Assembly (NCBI GenBank): GCA_013373625.1
Contig: JABXHM010000002.1
Location: 52,624-116,623, forward strand
Direction of reading: 5' to 3'
DNA: 64,000 nucleotides
Origin: Alteromonadaceae bacterium
GTDB taxonomy: Bacteria > Pseudomonadota > Gammaproteobacteria > Enterobacterales > Alteromonadaceae
Below the pieces are notes generated by a model that saw only the letters and a list, made by a program, of their open reading frames with translations, did no database searches and was not told the origin of the DNA. Positions 25,560 to 35,288 of this stretch are shown piece by piece. The number at the start of each line of letters is the position of its first letter. The first letter of the stretch is position 1. The translations under genes were made by a program, and so were the position numbers.

Positions 25560-26917
25560 AAAAAGTGCAGTTAAACCCCGTCGGCTGGATGAGCCAACTC
25601 TCGCAACTCGAAGTAGCAAAGCTCGAAGATACCACCAACAGTGAACTCTATAAGCTGTTTCGCAATTGTTGTCTTGCAGTATTAAACAGTGGTGTCGATG
25701 AAGACGACTCTGAGATGCTTTTTGCCCCCTACGAGTCCTTTGACATCAGGTTGGTCAGACGTGAACGCGGCGTAAAACTGGAGTTGATCAATCCACCTGA
25801 AGTTGGATTTGTTGATGATCATCTGGTCAAAGGTATCCACGAACATTTATTTTCAGTATTGCGCGATTTACTTTACATGGGTAACAAATATGCGCTGGTT
25901 AATAAGTCTGATTTGCCGGATGGCAGTGATATTACTGATATGGTGTTCGATATGCTGCGCCACGCGCAATTAATAGAACGCAACAATGAACTCAATACCG
26001 TAGTGTGTTGGGGCGGCCACTCTATAGGCTTAAAAGAATACAAATATACTAAAGAAGTTGGCTACCAACTCGGTTTACGCGAAATGAACATTTGTACGGG
26101 GTGTGGCCCCGGCGCCATGAAAGGACCGATGAAAGGGGCTGCCATTGGTCACGCCAAGCAGCGGTTTCGTCAGGGCCGTTATATTGGTATTTCCGAGCCC
26201 AGTATTATTGCTGCTGAACCCCCTAATGCCATCGTTAATGAACTGGTTATCATGCCTGACATTGAAAAGCGACTTGAAGCATTTGTGCGGATAGGTCACG
26301 GTATTGTGATTTTCCCCGGCGGTGTCGGTACTGCTGAAGAACTCTTGTATCTGCTGGGAATCCTTAGCCATGAGCGAAACGCTCAACAACCTTTCCCGGT
26401 CGTACTCACCGGCCCAGCGGGCAGCGAGGGCTATTTTGACGCCATCCACGAATTTATTGGTGCAACACTTGGCACAGCAGCACAAAATCGCTATCAAATT
26501 ATCATTGATGATCCCGTCGAAGTGGCGCGCGTACTCGGTCAGGGTGTCAAAAAGGTTGAGCAGTTCAGGCTCGCCATGGGCGATGCCTTTAACTTTAACT
26601 GGTCGTTAAAAATAGAAGCAGATTTTCAGCAGCCATTTATTCCTACTCATAAATCAATGGCCGCATTAAATTTGCACCGCGATCAGCCCCTTTCCGACTT
26701 AGCGAATAATCTGCGTAAGGCTTTTTCAGGAATTGTGACCGGAAATGTTAAAGCCGAAGGGATAAAGCAAATCCGCGATTGTGGCCCGTTTAATTTATCG
26801 GGTGAGGCTGACTTAATGGCCCGTATTGATACATTGCTCAAATCATTCGTATCACAACAACGCATGAAACTGCCAGGCAGCGAGTACCAGCCGTGCTACA
26901 GTATTAATCGCAATTAA
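25556..26917 (+). CDS. ppnN: Pyrimidine/purine nucleotide 5'-monophosphate nucleosidase PpnN (YgdH)
   Basis: A 453-residue LOG-family enzyme that cleaves nucleoside monophosphates to base and ribose-5-phosphate; in E. coli it is allosterically controlled by (p)ppGpp. The N-terminal regulatory domain (about 1-140) precedes the Rossmann-like LOG core with VCWGGHSIGLKEYKYTK, CTGCGPGAMKGPMKGA and the catalytic signature FPGGVGTAEELLYLLG. The C-terminal PpnN extension is present and the length matches the E. coli protein. It follows queF, as in the syd/queF/ygdH neighbourhood of other gammaproteobacteria. Confidence 0.93.
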   Translation: MKKVQLNPVGWMSQLSQLEVAKLEDTTNSELYKLFRNCCLAVLNSGVDEDDSEMLFAPYESFDIRLVRRERGVKLELINPPEVGFVDDHLVKGIHEHLFSVLRDLLYMGNKYALVNKSDLPDGSDITDMVFDMLRHAQLIERNNELNTVVCWGGHSIGLKEYKYTKEVGYQLGLREMNICTGCGPGAMKGPMKGAAIGHAKQRFRQGRYIGISEPSIIAAEPPNAIVNELVIMPDIEKRLEAFVRIGHGIVIFPGGVGTAEELLYLLGILSHERNAQQPFPVVLTGPAGSEGYFDAIHEFIGATLGTAAQNRYQIIIDDPVEVARVLGQGVKKVEQFRLAMGDAFNFNWSLKIEADFQQPFIPTHKSMAALNLHRDQPLSDLANNLRKAFSGIVTGNVKAEGIKQIRDCGPFNLSGEADLMARIDTLLKSFVSQQRMKLPGSEYQPCYSINRN

Positions 26918-27042
26918 TACTCAGTAACATTCTCAGTGCTGACAGTGGCCGATTATTTGGATAGACTAACCGGTAAAAATACTGACAACCGGTCATGATA
27001 CGGCCACAATCTTTACAGTTTAACGGAACCTGACGTAGATAA

Positions 27043-27417
27043 ATGAATAGCAAAGCGATACGGCTCATACTGATTGGCGTTGCATCTTATGCAGTGCTGG
27101 CCTTTTTGTTAATTGCCTTTTATCCGGACAAACCGGAAAATATGGACTGGCAAGATCGGGAAGAGTACAACAAAGTACAGATATCCAAACTTAAACTCGG
27201 TATAACACGAGCTGAAGTTATGGCCTTGCTTGGCGCGCCAGACATTACCGAAGCCAAGATGCAGGATAGTCGCGAAATTCAGGTAATGTTTTACCGCACG
27301 CAACATATCAGAGCCGATGGTTTAACCACACAGGACGAGTGCACGCCATTACTATTTGAAAACGAAGCCCTGATCGCCTGGGGTGATGGCGCTTATCAAA
27401 CCTATCTGAGTAGCTAA
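27043..27417 (+). CDS. DUF3192-family membrane-anchored protein
   Basis: A 124-residue paralogue of the lipoprotein at 23083-23445. It keeps YNKVQISKLKLGITRAEVMALLG, MFYRTQHIRADGLTTQDECTPLLFE and AWGDGAYQ, but has an N-terminal membrane anchor (LILIGVASYAVLAFLLIAF) rather than a lipobox. The ITRAEVMALLGAPD stretch is typical of SmpA/OmlA-type folds. Function unknown. It precedes the HDOD-like gene by 5 nt, probably co-transcribed. Confidence 0.8.
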   Translation: MNSKAIRLILIGVASYAVLAFLLIAFYPDKPENMDWQDREEYNKVQISKLKLGITRAEVMALLGAPDITEAKMQDSREIQVMFYRTQHIRADGLTTQDECTPLLFENEALIAWGDGAYQTYLSS

Positions 27418-27422
27418 ATAGT

Positions 27423-29039
27423 GTGACAGAGCCAACTTCAGCGTTAAACGCGATCATCCGCGACAGCTTAGCGCTGCCTGCTCTGCCCGCTAATCGCTCT
27501 TCACAACTCTCACAATATCTTCACGTCGCTGCGCAATGGATTAGCTTTGCAGAGTCACATTTACCCTTACTAACCGTGTTGGCCTGCCAGGTGTATGACA
27601 ATGCTCAACCAACCAAACATCGTTGGGCCAGGCACATCAGTATCTATTTATTGCTCGGCTTACGTAACAGAGTAAATCATCATACGTTACAACATGGCAT
27701 AGCAGGGTTACTGAGTTTTTATCAGCTTCAGGTACACAGTGCCGATAAGAAACAATACAGCAAGCTAATCCGGCAATTACAACAGCAGGGGCAGGCTTAT
27801 TGGTCAAACTGTATTATTCCCAAGCATGCAAAGCTGTGTCGCTTTGAAGATTGTTTTGAAATTGCCTGGCAATGGCAACGCTGGGTAGAGCATGCCCCTG
27901 AAATGCCGTTGTCCTTAGTACTTCATAAGCTCGCTTTGACATTACCCAATGCAGGGTTGCAACAATTAACACCATTGCTTACCTACCCAGGCCTTACACC
28001 CGAAGGTAGTCAGGTAAAATACCAGTCACAAACCGCCGTAGTTATTCACCAACTTGCCGACACCACAACGGTATATTTCTCCCACGATGAACAATTGGAA
28101 CAGGTCGCCAGAAACAAAGTTATTCCTGCCAGATCACAAACAGGGTCTGTCACAAAATGGCTGGCATTAATCGGGCAACTCGGTGCCCAACCGAATCAAG
28201 AGATATCATTAGCAGTCAACGCGCAGCAATGGGCAATACCGGTAAGTTTTCCGGTTTCGACGCCCCCGGCCTCATTACGACGACTGCTGCACGCCCTTAA
28301 CGATCCTGATGTGGCTATCCAAAAGGTAGTTGATTTGGTCAGTGCTGAACCCATGTTCGGCCATTTCTTAACCGATGCGGCTTCCAAAGACAATCGCATG
28401 CAGTTGCCCGTTAATGATCTTAAACAAAGCATTCTTACCTACGGACTTGAGCGTGTTGGCAACATGTTAGTGCAATATGCATTATATCAACGATTAACCC
28501 AGCATCGATTTCCCTTGTCAGTCTGGTTCGGCAGGCTTACCCAAATAGCCACTGTACTCAGTAGTGAACTAGCGGCAACCACACAAGCCATTACACCACA
28601 AAGTGCGGGACTGATAACCACTGTGGCACTGTCGCCATTATTTACCGTTAATGAACTAAAAAGTGCCCTTCACATGGCAGAGAATTCAACACGGCTGTTT
28701 GATATCTCAACGCTAACAAACGCTCTGGATACTCAAAATACGACAACACGGCAACGACTTCTGGCATTAGCCAACGCCTGGCAGCAGGATAAAGCGCAAA
28801 GCCAGTTAATTGCCTGCTGTGGTAAATTGCCTGATGATGTGCCGGCCCGGCTGCGGCTAACCCACTGTATTACCGGTCTGAGTATTATTTGGGCACGACA
28901 ATGGCTGTTAGGTCAACAACCATGTCCGCAAACCGAACTATTTATTAGCCAGACTGGCAAGGCTTACCCCGCGTTACTATCAACTAAAGATTCGCTGTAT
29001 CAGCAGGTCGCACACTTGCTAATTTGCCCATTAATTTAG
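27423..29039 (+). CDS. HDOD-domain-like protein
   Basis: A 538-residue protein starting at a GTG directly after the DUF3192 gene. The C-terminal half from about residue 280 follows the HDOD pattern (LLHALNDPDVAIQKVVDLVSAEP, then a helix with ILTYGLERVGNMLVQYAL). HDOD domains are non-enzymatic relatives of HD phosphohydrolases that work in signalling. The conserved metal ligands are not seen, as expected. The N-terminal 270 residues are not recognised. A role in signalling or cell-cycle control would be a guess. Confidence 0.65.
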   Translation: MTEPTSALNAIIRDSLALPALPANRSSQLSQYLHVAAQWISFAESHLPLLTVLACQVYDNAQPTKHRWARHISIYLLLGLRNRVNHHTLQHGIAGLLSFYQLQVHSADKKQYSKLIRQLQQQGQAYWSNCIIPKHAKLCRFEDCFEIAWQWQRWVEHAPEMPLSLVLHKLALTLPNAGLQQLTPLLTYPGLTPEGSQVKYQSQTAVVIHQLADTTTVYFSHDEQLEQVARNKVIPARSQTGSVTKWLALIGQLGAQPNQEISLAVNAQQWAIPVSFPVSTPPASLRRLLHALNDPDVAIQKVVDLVSAEPMFGHFLTDAASKDNRMQLPVNDLKQSILTYGLERVGNMLVQYALYQRLTQHRFPLSVWFGRLTQIATVLSSELAATTQAITPQSAGLITTVALSPLFTVNELKSALHMAENSTRLFDISTLTNALDTQNTTTRQRLLALANAWQQDKAQSQLIACCGKLPDDVPARLRLTHCITGLSIIWARQWLLGQQPCPQTELFISQTGKAYPALLSTKDSLYQQVAHLLICPLI

Positions 29040-29265
29040 CAGCCAACATAAACAGCGTTTATGAGCACTATGGCCCAATGAGCTACTCATTTTGCGCTAA
29101 ATCGTATACACTTACGCTGATACATACGCCGGTCTGAACACCGGAGATATCCTACACAAATAACAAGACAGCCAGATAGCTTGCCTTTAGGCGCAATCAA
29201 CTACGCTGCAATTTTTACCAAACCAATTGACCTAACGAATCAGTAAAAGTGATTAAGGATTTTTG

Positions 29266-30273
29266 ATGACTCAACAACGCATTACTGTCATCCGCGGAGA
29301 TGGTATCGGGCCAGATATTATTGATGCTGCCATTCAGATTCTCGATAAAGCAGGCTGTAATTTTGCTTATGATTATGCCGATGCCGGCTTAATGGCGCTG
29401 GAAAATCACGGTGAACTCCTGCCACAGGACACGCTTGACCTCATTGCCAAAAATAACGTGACGTTGAAAGGCCCACTGACGACACCAGTAGGTGAAGGAT
29501 TTACTTCAATCAATGTGAGTTTACGTAAGCATTTTAAACTGTACGCGAATGTCCGCCCGGTATTGTCTTTCAAAGGCACTAAGGCACGCTATGAAGATAT
29601 CGATATCATCACTGTGCGGGAAAACACCCAGGGCATGTATTCAGGCCTGGGCCAGGTCGTTTCAGAAGACGGTAACGAAGCAGAAGCTCGCAGTAAAATC
29701 ACGCGCGAAGGCGCTGAGAAAATTGTTACTTTTGCCTACGAACTCGCTCGTCGTGAAGGTCGTAAAAAGGTCACTGCGGTTCATAAAGCGAACATTTTAA
29801 AGTCGACGTCAGGGTTGTTCCTTAAAGTAGCCCGTGAAGTGGCTGAAAAGTATCCTGACATCGAGTCCACCGAGATGATTGTAGATAATGCCTGCATGCA
29901 ATTAGTGATGAACCCACATCAGTTTGATGTGATTGTAACCACTAATTTGTTTGGCGATATATTATCAGACCTGTGTGCTGGCTTAGTCGGGGGATTAGGC
30001 ATGGCGCCAGGTGCCAACATTGGCGGTGATTGCGCAATTTTTGAAGCCGTTCATGGCTCAGCCCCAGATATCGCAGGGAAAAACCTTGCTAACCCTACCA
30101 GTGTAATTCTGGCCTCTATGCAAATGCTGGAATACCTGAATATGGCAGATAAAGCAGAAGCTATTCGGTCAGCGCTTAAAGACGTTATTGAAAGTGGTGA
30201 TCGCACTACCCGTGACCTGGGTGGTCAGCATGGCACAACAGAGTTTACTCAGGCTATGTTGGAGCGCCTGTAA
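29266..30273 (+). CDS. NAD-type isocitrate dehydrogenase-family protein (IDH/IPMDH superfamily)
   Basis: A 335-residue decarboxylating dehydrogenase. Seen are the start ITVIRGDGIGPDII, the substrate-binding SLRKHFKLYANVRPV (Ser and three Arg), ITVRENTQGMYSGL, the Lys in TAVHKANILK, and the metal-binding DNACMQLV and TNLFGDILSDLCAGLVGGLG. The length and the EAVHGSAPDIAGKNLANP region fit the short NAD-dependent isocitrate dehydrogenase form of Alteromonadales and relatives. Homoisocitrate or isopropylmalate specificity is not excluded. The ATG at 29266 has AAGGA upstream. It would compete for isocitrate with AceA in this window. Confidence 0.85.
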   Translation: MTQQRITVIRGDGIGPDIIDAAIQILDKAGCNFAYDYADAGLMALENHGELLPQDTLDLIAKNNVTLKGPLTTPVGEGFTSINVSLRKHFKLYANVRPVLSFKGTKARYEDIDIITVRENTQGMYSGLGQVVSEDGNEAEARSKITREGAEKIVTFAYELARREGRKKVTAVHKANILKSTSGLFLKVAREVAEKYPDIESTEMIVDNACMQLVMNPHQFDVIVTTNLFGDILSDLCAGLVGGLGMAPGANIGGDCAIFEAVHGSAPDIAGKNLANPTSVILASMQMLEYLNMADKAEAIRSALKDVIESGDRTTRDLGGQHGTTEFTQAMLERL

Positions 30274-30316
30274 ACATCGTTAAAGTGCGGGCTTTTACAG
30301 CTACTTTAAACACCTA

Positions 30317-30346
30317 AAGCAAGCCAGTTGGTTGGCTTGCTTTTTT
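30317..30346 (+). terminator. Terminator after the isocitrate dehydrogenase gene
   Basis: Stem AAGCAAGCCA / TGGCTTGCTT (30317-30326 and 30333-30342), 6-nt loop, then a T run. Confidence 0.9.
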
Positions 30347-30488
30347 ATTGCCGCCATAAGTATCAAGGCCAACACTTAAATTAACGCCCTCCATCACATT
30401 TTCACTGCCTGAATGAACTTTATTGCTGTTCAATACGAATCAATTGGTAAGTAAGTAACAAAATCAAACCTCACAACAGGAGTACATT

Positions 30489-30695
30489 TTGACTCAAACC
30501 AATGAGCCGGGCAGCATCGCTAATATGGCAGCTATTCAAACCGCTATCGCCAATAATGACGCTGATGAACTTGTCGCATTACTGGGTGAGCAGCAACTCG
30601 GTACACTACAAAAAGATTACTTGTTGGATCTGGCAAAGTTAAGCGGTAATGCCAAAGTACAGGACATTATCAAAAGCGCACCTGAGAAGACCTGA
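30489..30695 (+). CDS. Small acidic protein, unknown
   Basis: A 68-residue protein starting at TTG 30489, which has AGGAG 7 nt upstream. Helical, acidic sequence (IANNDADELVALLGEQQLGTLQKDYLLDLAKL) with no signal peptide or membrane segment. Not recognised. It is an isolated small gene 114 nt before the Dabb-protein gene. Confidence 0.5.
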   Translation: MTQTNEPGSIANMAAIQTAIANNDADELVALLGEQQLGTLQKDYLLDLAKLSGNAKVQDIIKSAPEKT

Positions 30696-30809
30696 TGAAT
30701 AGAGCGCTGTCCTGACTGGGGTAGCGCACATTGTCAGCTGACATCCTTATAGCCAGGGCAAGGTGATTTATGCCATGATAAGTTTTTAGTATTTTACGGA
30801 GCTTGTCCT

Positions 30810-31232
30810 ATGAATAATCAATCGTTACCGCGCAGGCAGTTCTTGCTCGGCGCCGCCGCGGCCACTGCTGTATCACTCTCCACTGAAGCAGAGCCGCTAC
30901 CGAGCAATGCCCACCCTGCACTGCCGAAGCTAAGACACAGCGTGTTTTTTTGGTTAAAGAATCCCGATTCTGAATCTGATATCGCCGCGTTAATCGCCGG
31001 TTTAAAAACACTGGCCAACATCGACAGCGTAAAAGGTATCCAGATTGGTGTGCCGGCGTCTACTGAAAAGCGCGATGTTGTTGACAACAGCTTCCAGGTT
31101 TCTGAGATGCTTTTATTTGATGACGTCGAAGGACAAAATCAATATCAGGTTCATCCAGTACATCAAAAGTTTGTTGAAGAATGCTCCCACCTGTGGCGTA
31201 AAGTAGTTGTCTACGACTCTATAGCAGTGTAA
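30810..31232 (+). CDS. Tat-exported Dabb (stress-responsive A/B barrel) protein
   Basis: A 140-residue protein with a twin-arginine leader (LPRRQFLLGAAAATAVSL) followed by a Dabb domain: LRHSVFFWLKNPDSESDI, LKTLANIDSVKGIQIGVPA, HPVHQKFVEECSHLWRKVVVYDS. Dabb domains form dimeric alpha/beta barrels, mostly of unknown catalytic role. Its neighbour 10 nt downstream is a VOC-fold protein, likely in the same transcript. Confidence 0.85.
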   Translation: MNNQSLPRRQFLLGAAAATAVSLSTEAEPLPSNAHPALPKLRHSVFFWLKNPDSESDIAALIAGLKTLANIDSVKGIQIGVPASTEKRDVVDNSFQVSEMLLFDDVEGQNQYQVHPVHQKFVEECSHLWRKVVVYDSIAV

Positions 31233-31241
31233 ATCTGCACA

Positions 31242-31607
31242 ATGGTCGACATGAAAACCCGCATTGAGACCCGATTTTATGACCAGAGTATCGCCTTTTA
31301 CACCGATATTCTGGGCATGCATGTTATCGAAAAATGGCATAAAAACGAAGACCGGGGCGTAATATTAGGTATTTGTTCACCAATGTCAGGTGCGCCAACA
31401 CTGGAACTTGCCTTTAGCCCACACCAACATAATTATTCGGGTATTAGTCTGCAGTTTAAGGTGGCGTGTTTAACAACTTTTACTCAGCAATTACCGGCAG
31501 CACAGGCCTATGAAGGCCCGGTGCAGCGTCCTTGGGGGAGTGAATATTTGTATCTGCAAGATCCGACTGGTATTCAGGTTATTATTTATGAAGAAGTGCC
31601 TGGCTAG
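31242..31607 (+). CDS. VOC-family (glyoxalase/bleomycin-resistance-like) protein
   Basis: A 121-residue single VOC module: TRFYDQSIAFYTDILGMHVIEKW at the start, GAPTLELAF in the middle and WGSEYLYLQDPTGIQVIIYE at the end, with Glu/His-type metal-ligand candidates. Function within this broad family cannot be fixed. An ATG at 31251 is an alternative start. Convergent with the HD-GYP regulator. Confidence 0.82.
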   Translation: MVDMKTRIETRFYDQSIAFYTDILGMHVIEKWHKNEDRGVILGICSPMSGAPTLELAFSPHQHNYSGISLQFKVACLTTFTQQLPAAQAYEGPVQRPWGSEYLYLQDPTGIQVIIYEEVPG

Positions 31608-31681
31608 CATGTTTTTTTAGCCGTCTAGGGCAAATGCAAACTGTTAGCACTGCTCGTTTGAGCACGCTGTTTCGTCACTAT

Positions 31682-33226
31682 TCAATCAGGGTTACGTTCA
31701 CGAATTTGCCAAAACTCGTCGAAATTAGCGAGCATTAAATCAACCAGCGTTGGATCAAAATGTTCTCCGCGTTCCTTTTGAATTTCCTGACGCACGTTAT
31801 CTCTGCACCAGGGATCTTTGTAACAACGTTTCGATCCCAACGCATCAAAGACATCCGCTAAGGCTGTGATTCGCCCGGCGATGGGGATGCTGTTTCCTTT
31901 AACGCCAATGGGATACCCTTCTCCATTCCAGCGCTCATGATGAGTTAAACAAATTGTCGCGGCAACTTGCAAAATAGGTTTACTGGACTTTTTGAGAATA
32001 TCGTAGCCTACCGAAGTGTGGGTTTTCATTATTTCCCATTCTTCCTTATTGAGCTTTCCCGGTTTATGTAAGATGTTATCCGGTATAGCGACTTTACCAA
32101 AATCGTGAAGCGGCGAAGCGCGTCTTATTAGCAGACAAGTGTCCTCAGGAAGTCCGTAGAGTTGCGCTAAACGATAAGAAACCAGCGACACTCGTTTTAC
32201 GTGAGCTCCGGTTTCTTTACTGCGCATTTCAACGGCATCACCGAGTAAATAAACCAGTTCTCGCTGAGTGTCGAGGATCTCATGGCCTTTGAGTAGATTG
32301 ACATAGGTGAGAGCAACGTTAAAACAATAGATATCCAGTAGTTCACGCTGACAACTCGTCAATTCCCCGTTGGTATCCACATACAACAGATTTTGATAAC
32401 CACTGTCTGTTTCAGCGTAAAATACATAACCGTTTTCGCAATAAAATGAGCTGCGTGTTTGTAATGCACGTTCGAAGGCTTCCCTGACGGCCGAAGGTAA
32501 TCCGTTTAATTCTGCTTCGGCAATCACGTTTGCTAATGTGCCCGTTGCGGCAAGCACTTGCTTTTGGGCGGTTCCTCCGTTATCCGAAAAGGTTGTGCAG
32601 TACACCGCACTGGAGCCAATTTGAAGGAGATTTAAAATTTCTTTGAGCACCGCGGTTGCAAATTCACTCATTGAATTTGGCTTTAACATTTTACTGGTGC
32701 TCTCAATTACCTGCCGCAGCCCCTTACGGTGCATATCGATGGTTTGTATATCACGGTATGACCGTAAGCCACTGTACATAAGTGTTTTTAACTTTTGGCT
32801 GGTCAGTTCGGTTTTTTCTTTGTAATCATTAATATCGTAGCGTTCTATAACCTTGTGTTCAGGCGCCTGGCCAGGTTGACCGGTGCGCAAGACTAACCTT
32901 ACCAGATGGTTATTTAACTCATTGCGAACTTTGTGCACTAACTCTAAACCGGCATGATCTGTTTCCATCACGACATCAACCAACGCCAATGCAATATCAC
33001 TATTTTCTGCGAAACATTTAAGCGCTTCTTCTGCAGAGTAAGCATGCAGGTAGCGAACACGTTTACCCTCAAACCGAAAACGTTTAAGGGTGAGTTCAGT
33101 GACTTTATGAACTTCAACCTCGTCGTCGACGATTAACACTTTATAGCCATACTCTTCATCGGCATCAGACGCACTGCTTGACGTGCTGGTATTTGTTTGT
33201 GAAGCAAATAGGGGATTGAGCGTCAC
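31682..33226 (-). CDS. Response regulator with DUF3369 and HD-GYP domains (cyclic-di-GMP phosphodiesterase)
   Basis: A 514-residue three-domain regulator. The receiver domain has KVLIVDDEVEVH and a phospho-acceptor Asp in ALALVDVVMETDHAG. A DUF3369 segment follows (LVRLVLRTGQPGQAPE and a GAF-like middle), then an HD-GYP domain with HDFGKVAIPD and HHERWNGEGYPIG. All catalytic motifs (HD, HDxGK, HHE, GYP) are intact, so it should hydrolyse c-di-GMP under receiver control. It lies 8 nt after the sensor kinase gene and is surely its partner. Confidence 0.92.
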   Translation of the reverse strand: MTLNPLFASQTNTSTSSSASDADEEYGYKVLIVDDEVEVHKVTELTLKRFRFEGKRVRYLHAYSAEEALKCFAENSDIALALVDVVMETDHAGLELVHKVRNELNNHLVRLVLRTGQPGQAPEHKVIERYDINDYKEKTELTSQKLKTLMYSGLRSYRDIQTIDMHRKGLRQVIESTSKMLKPNSMSEFATAVLKEILNLLQIGSSAVYCTTFSDNGGTAQKQVLAATGTLANVIAEAELNGLPSAVREAFERALQTRSSFYCENGYVFYAETDSGYQNLLYVDTNGELTSCQRELLDIYCFNVALTYVNLLKGHEILDTQRELVYLLGDAVEMRSKETGAHVKRVSLVSYRLAQLYGLPEDTCLLIRRASPLHDFGKVAIPDNILHKPGKLNKEEWEIMKTHTSVGYDILKKSSKPILQVAATICLTHHERWNGEGYPIGVKGNSIPIAGRITALADVFDALGSKRCYKDPWCRDNVRQEIQKERGEHFDPTLVDLMLANFDEFWQIRERNPD

Positions 33227-33234
33227 GTTCTACC

Positions 33235-34899
33235 TCACTTCTTTAAATCTTTAATGTCGAAAGACAAAGCCAGTCCCTCATCAACATCTATTGTTAGCTC
33301 ACTGTTTAGCTTACTACTTATTAAATTATATACCACACTCAATCCTAGCCCCGCATAGCCAGAACCACGGCGGGTAGTAAAGAACGGGTCCACAATGCGT
33401 TTCAGCAAAGACTGTTCGACACCAATACCGTTATCTTTAAACATTAAGGTCGTCCCTGTATTGCCATAAGGAAACGTAATGCTAATCTCACAGTCTTGCT
33501 GCGCCTCTGTAAAAGCATGCACCAATGCGTTCGATAGCAGATAAGTTAAAATATCTAAAATTACACTGGGGTAGGTATGTAAGATAATACTGTGGTCTAT
33601 ATTGGTGGTTATCTTTATGTTGTTATCCGGGTGTTTGTCATAATAGCGAACAATAAAACTATCAATGAGATCGCCCACAACCACTAACTCAGGTTCCATT
33701 TCAGAGTCGTTCCCAATCACATCCACCTTTTTAAAATTGGTAAGCAACATTGCAGCCTTGCGCATATTACGCATACTCAGGCCAACCAACTCTTCTGAGG
33801 ATGCGATAAACTCCTCAAAGGCTGTGGCGTCCAGCTTGCCCTGCTCAAAATCATTTTTAATATCCAGCATACAATCCTGTAAGTGCGACATACACGTGAT
33901 ACCAATGCCTAATGGCGTATTAACTTCGTGAGCAACCCCTGCCACTACACCACTCATAGCGCTTATTTTCTCGGCTTCAACCAACTTTTGTTGAGCAAAA
34001 CGCAGGTCAGAGAGGTTCTTCTCTTTTTCTTTATTCGCCAACCGTAACTTTGCCGAAAACGCCATGAGGTAGACAACCAATATACTCAATACAAAAGCGG
34101 TCAGTGGAATGCCGATATACAACCACTGATGTTTGTAGGTATTGTTCTGATAACTCACTACCAGCCAATTGCGATCAAAGAAACCCAGCGGCGCACTGTA
34201 ATCTCCACTGATGACATTGTGGTCATTCGGATTGGCTAAATCCAGAGTGCTAAACACCAGGCGACGCTCTCCCGCAACGTCTTCGAAAAGAGTATAGCCT
34301 CGCGTTACCTGGTTACCTAATGTACGTTGCAGTGAGAAAGAAACATTAACAACCATCATGACGATGCCTTCATCTGCCGATACACGTTGCAAAACAACTG
34401 CATAGTAATCTTCTTTTTCGGGCGCTCTGAAAATAGTCGAAGCAACGGCATTGGGGCTTTCAGAAGCCTGTTCCCATAGCGACCTCATGTTGTTTTGCGG
34501 CAAGAATGTGCAAGGGTCGATGCCGGTATAGCTACTCTGGATTTTCCAGTAAAGTGCAGATAGTGATCTATCTTCATCAATACCCTTAGTGTTCGGTGTT
34601 TGGGGCCAGTAAGCTAACTCGGTTATATTACTGTACTGTTTGAGTAATAATTCGGCAAAACTCTCGAACTCGTGTTTTTCAACAGATTCTGATGAACGAA
34701 ATAATTGAGCCATAGAGCGAAGTGCGTACTCATTGTATTCAAGCTCACGATTCAATATTTGAATAAACTCATCCATTGGGGCTTCAAAGCTGACTACCTG
34801 ATCTTGTCTGACGAGCATTTGACTGACCGAAGTACCCAGAATTGTCATGGTGACTATAAAAATGCCCCCCAATAAATAGGTCATAAACTGACTGGGCAT
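33235..34899 (-). CDS. Membrane sensor histidine kinase with CHASE-like periplasmic domain
   Basis: A 554-residue kinase. A first membrane segment (about residues 5-28) is followed by a periplasmic domain of CHASE type (EYNEYALRSMAQLFRSSE, FAELLLKQYSNITELAYWP) and a second segment near residue 275. A coiled linker leads to the phospho-acceptor helix with VAGVAHEVNTPLG (H-box). The ATPase domain has the N-box LLSNALVHAF, DNGIGVE (G1) and GSGYAGLGLSVVYN (G2). The start ATG 34899 has AGGAA 7 nt before it. It should phosphorylate the adjacent HD-GYP response regulator. The ligand is unknown. Confidence 0.9.
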   Translation of the reverse strand: MPSQFMTYLLGGIFIVTMTILGTSVSQMLVRQDQVVSFEAPMDEFIQILNRELEYNEYALRSMAQLFRSSESVEKHEFESFAELLLKQYSNITELAYWPQTPNTKGIDEDRSLSALYWKIQSSYTGIDPCTFLPQNNMRSLWEQASESPNAVASTIFRAPEKEDYYAVVLQRVSADEGIVMMVVNVSFSLQRTLGNQVTRGYTLFEDVAGERRLVFSTLDLANPNDHNVISGDYSAPLGFFDRNWLVVSYQNNTYKHQWLYIGIPLTAFVLSILVVYLMAFSAKLRLANKEKEKNLSDLRFAQQKLVEAEKISAMSGVVAGVAHEVNTPLGIGITCMSHLQDCMLDIKNDFEQGKLDATAFEEFIASSEELVGLSMRNMRKAAMLLTNFKKVDVIGNDSEMEPELVVVGDLIDSFIVRYYDKHPDNNIKITTNIDHSIILHTYPSVILDILTYLLSNALVHAFTEAQQDCEISITFPYGNTGTTLMFKDNGIGVEQSLLKRIVDPFFTTRRGSGYAGLGLSVVYNLISSKLNSELTIDVDEGLALSFDIKDLKK

Positions 34900-35288
34900 T
34901 AGCAATTTCCTGGATTTTAAAATAACTATAGTTGAACAATGCCAGTCAGGGTAATTTTGGTAAGCTTTTTAACCGCTATTCTTTCATAATTGAAAATTAT
35001 TCACTCACGCCTGCAGTTTAACTAATGCGCTGGCGGGGACAATATCGACGTTGAGCATCCGGCAAGCCTGTCACTACCTTTCTGGATTTAACCCCTGCGA
35101 AATAGCGTCGGTATCATTGACGTCAAAGCCCGGCATTTCGCCGTCGTTTAATCTTGGGCGGTCTAACCCTGATTTTTATAATTGCGCCAATACAAAAACT
35201 GGCCATTTTCAGTACTGCCGTAAACAGCAAATCATCGCTACAGTGTGATTGATGTATCTCAATACCCAACACTACCAGGAGCACCACC
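34900..35288. other. Divergent intergenic region (kinase / ComEA-like)
   Basis: No gene recognised. Should contain the promoter of the kinase/regulator pair (minus) and of the ComEA-like gene (plus). Confidence 0.45.

Noticed and set aside
29040..29265. Possible tRNA or riboswitch in the gap before the isocitrate dehydrogenase gene
   Set aside because: Only a short CCGG...CCGG hairpin is visible; no cloverleaf or known aptamer pattern.
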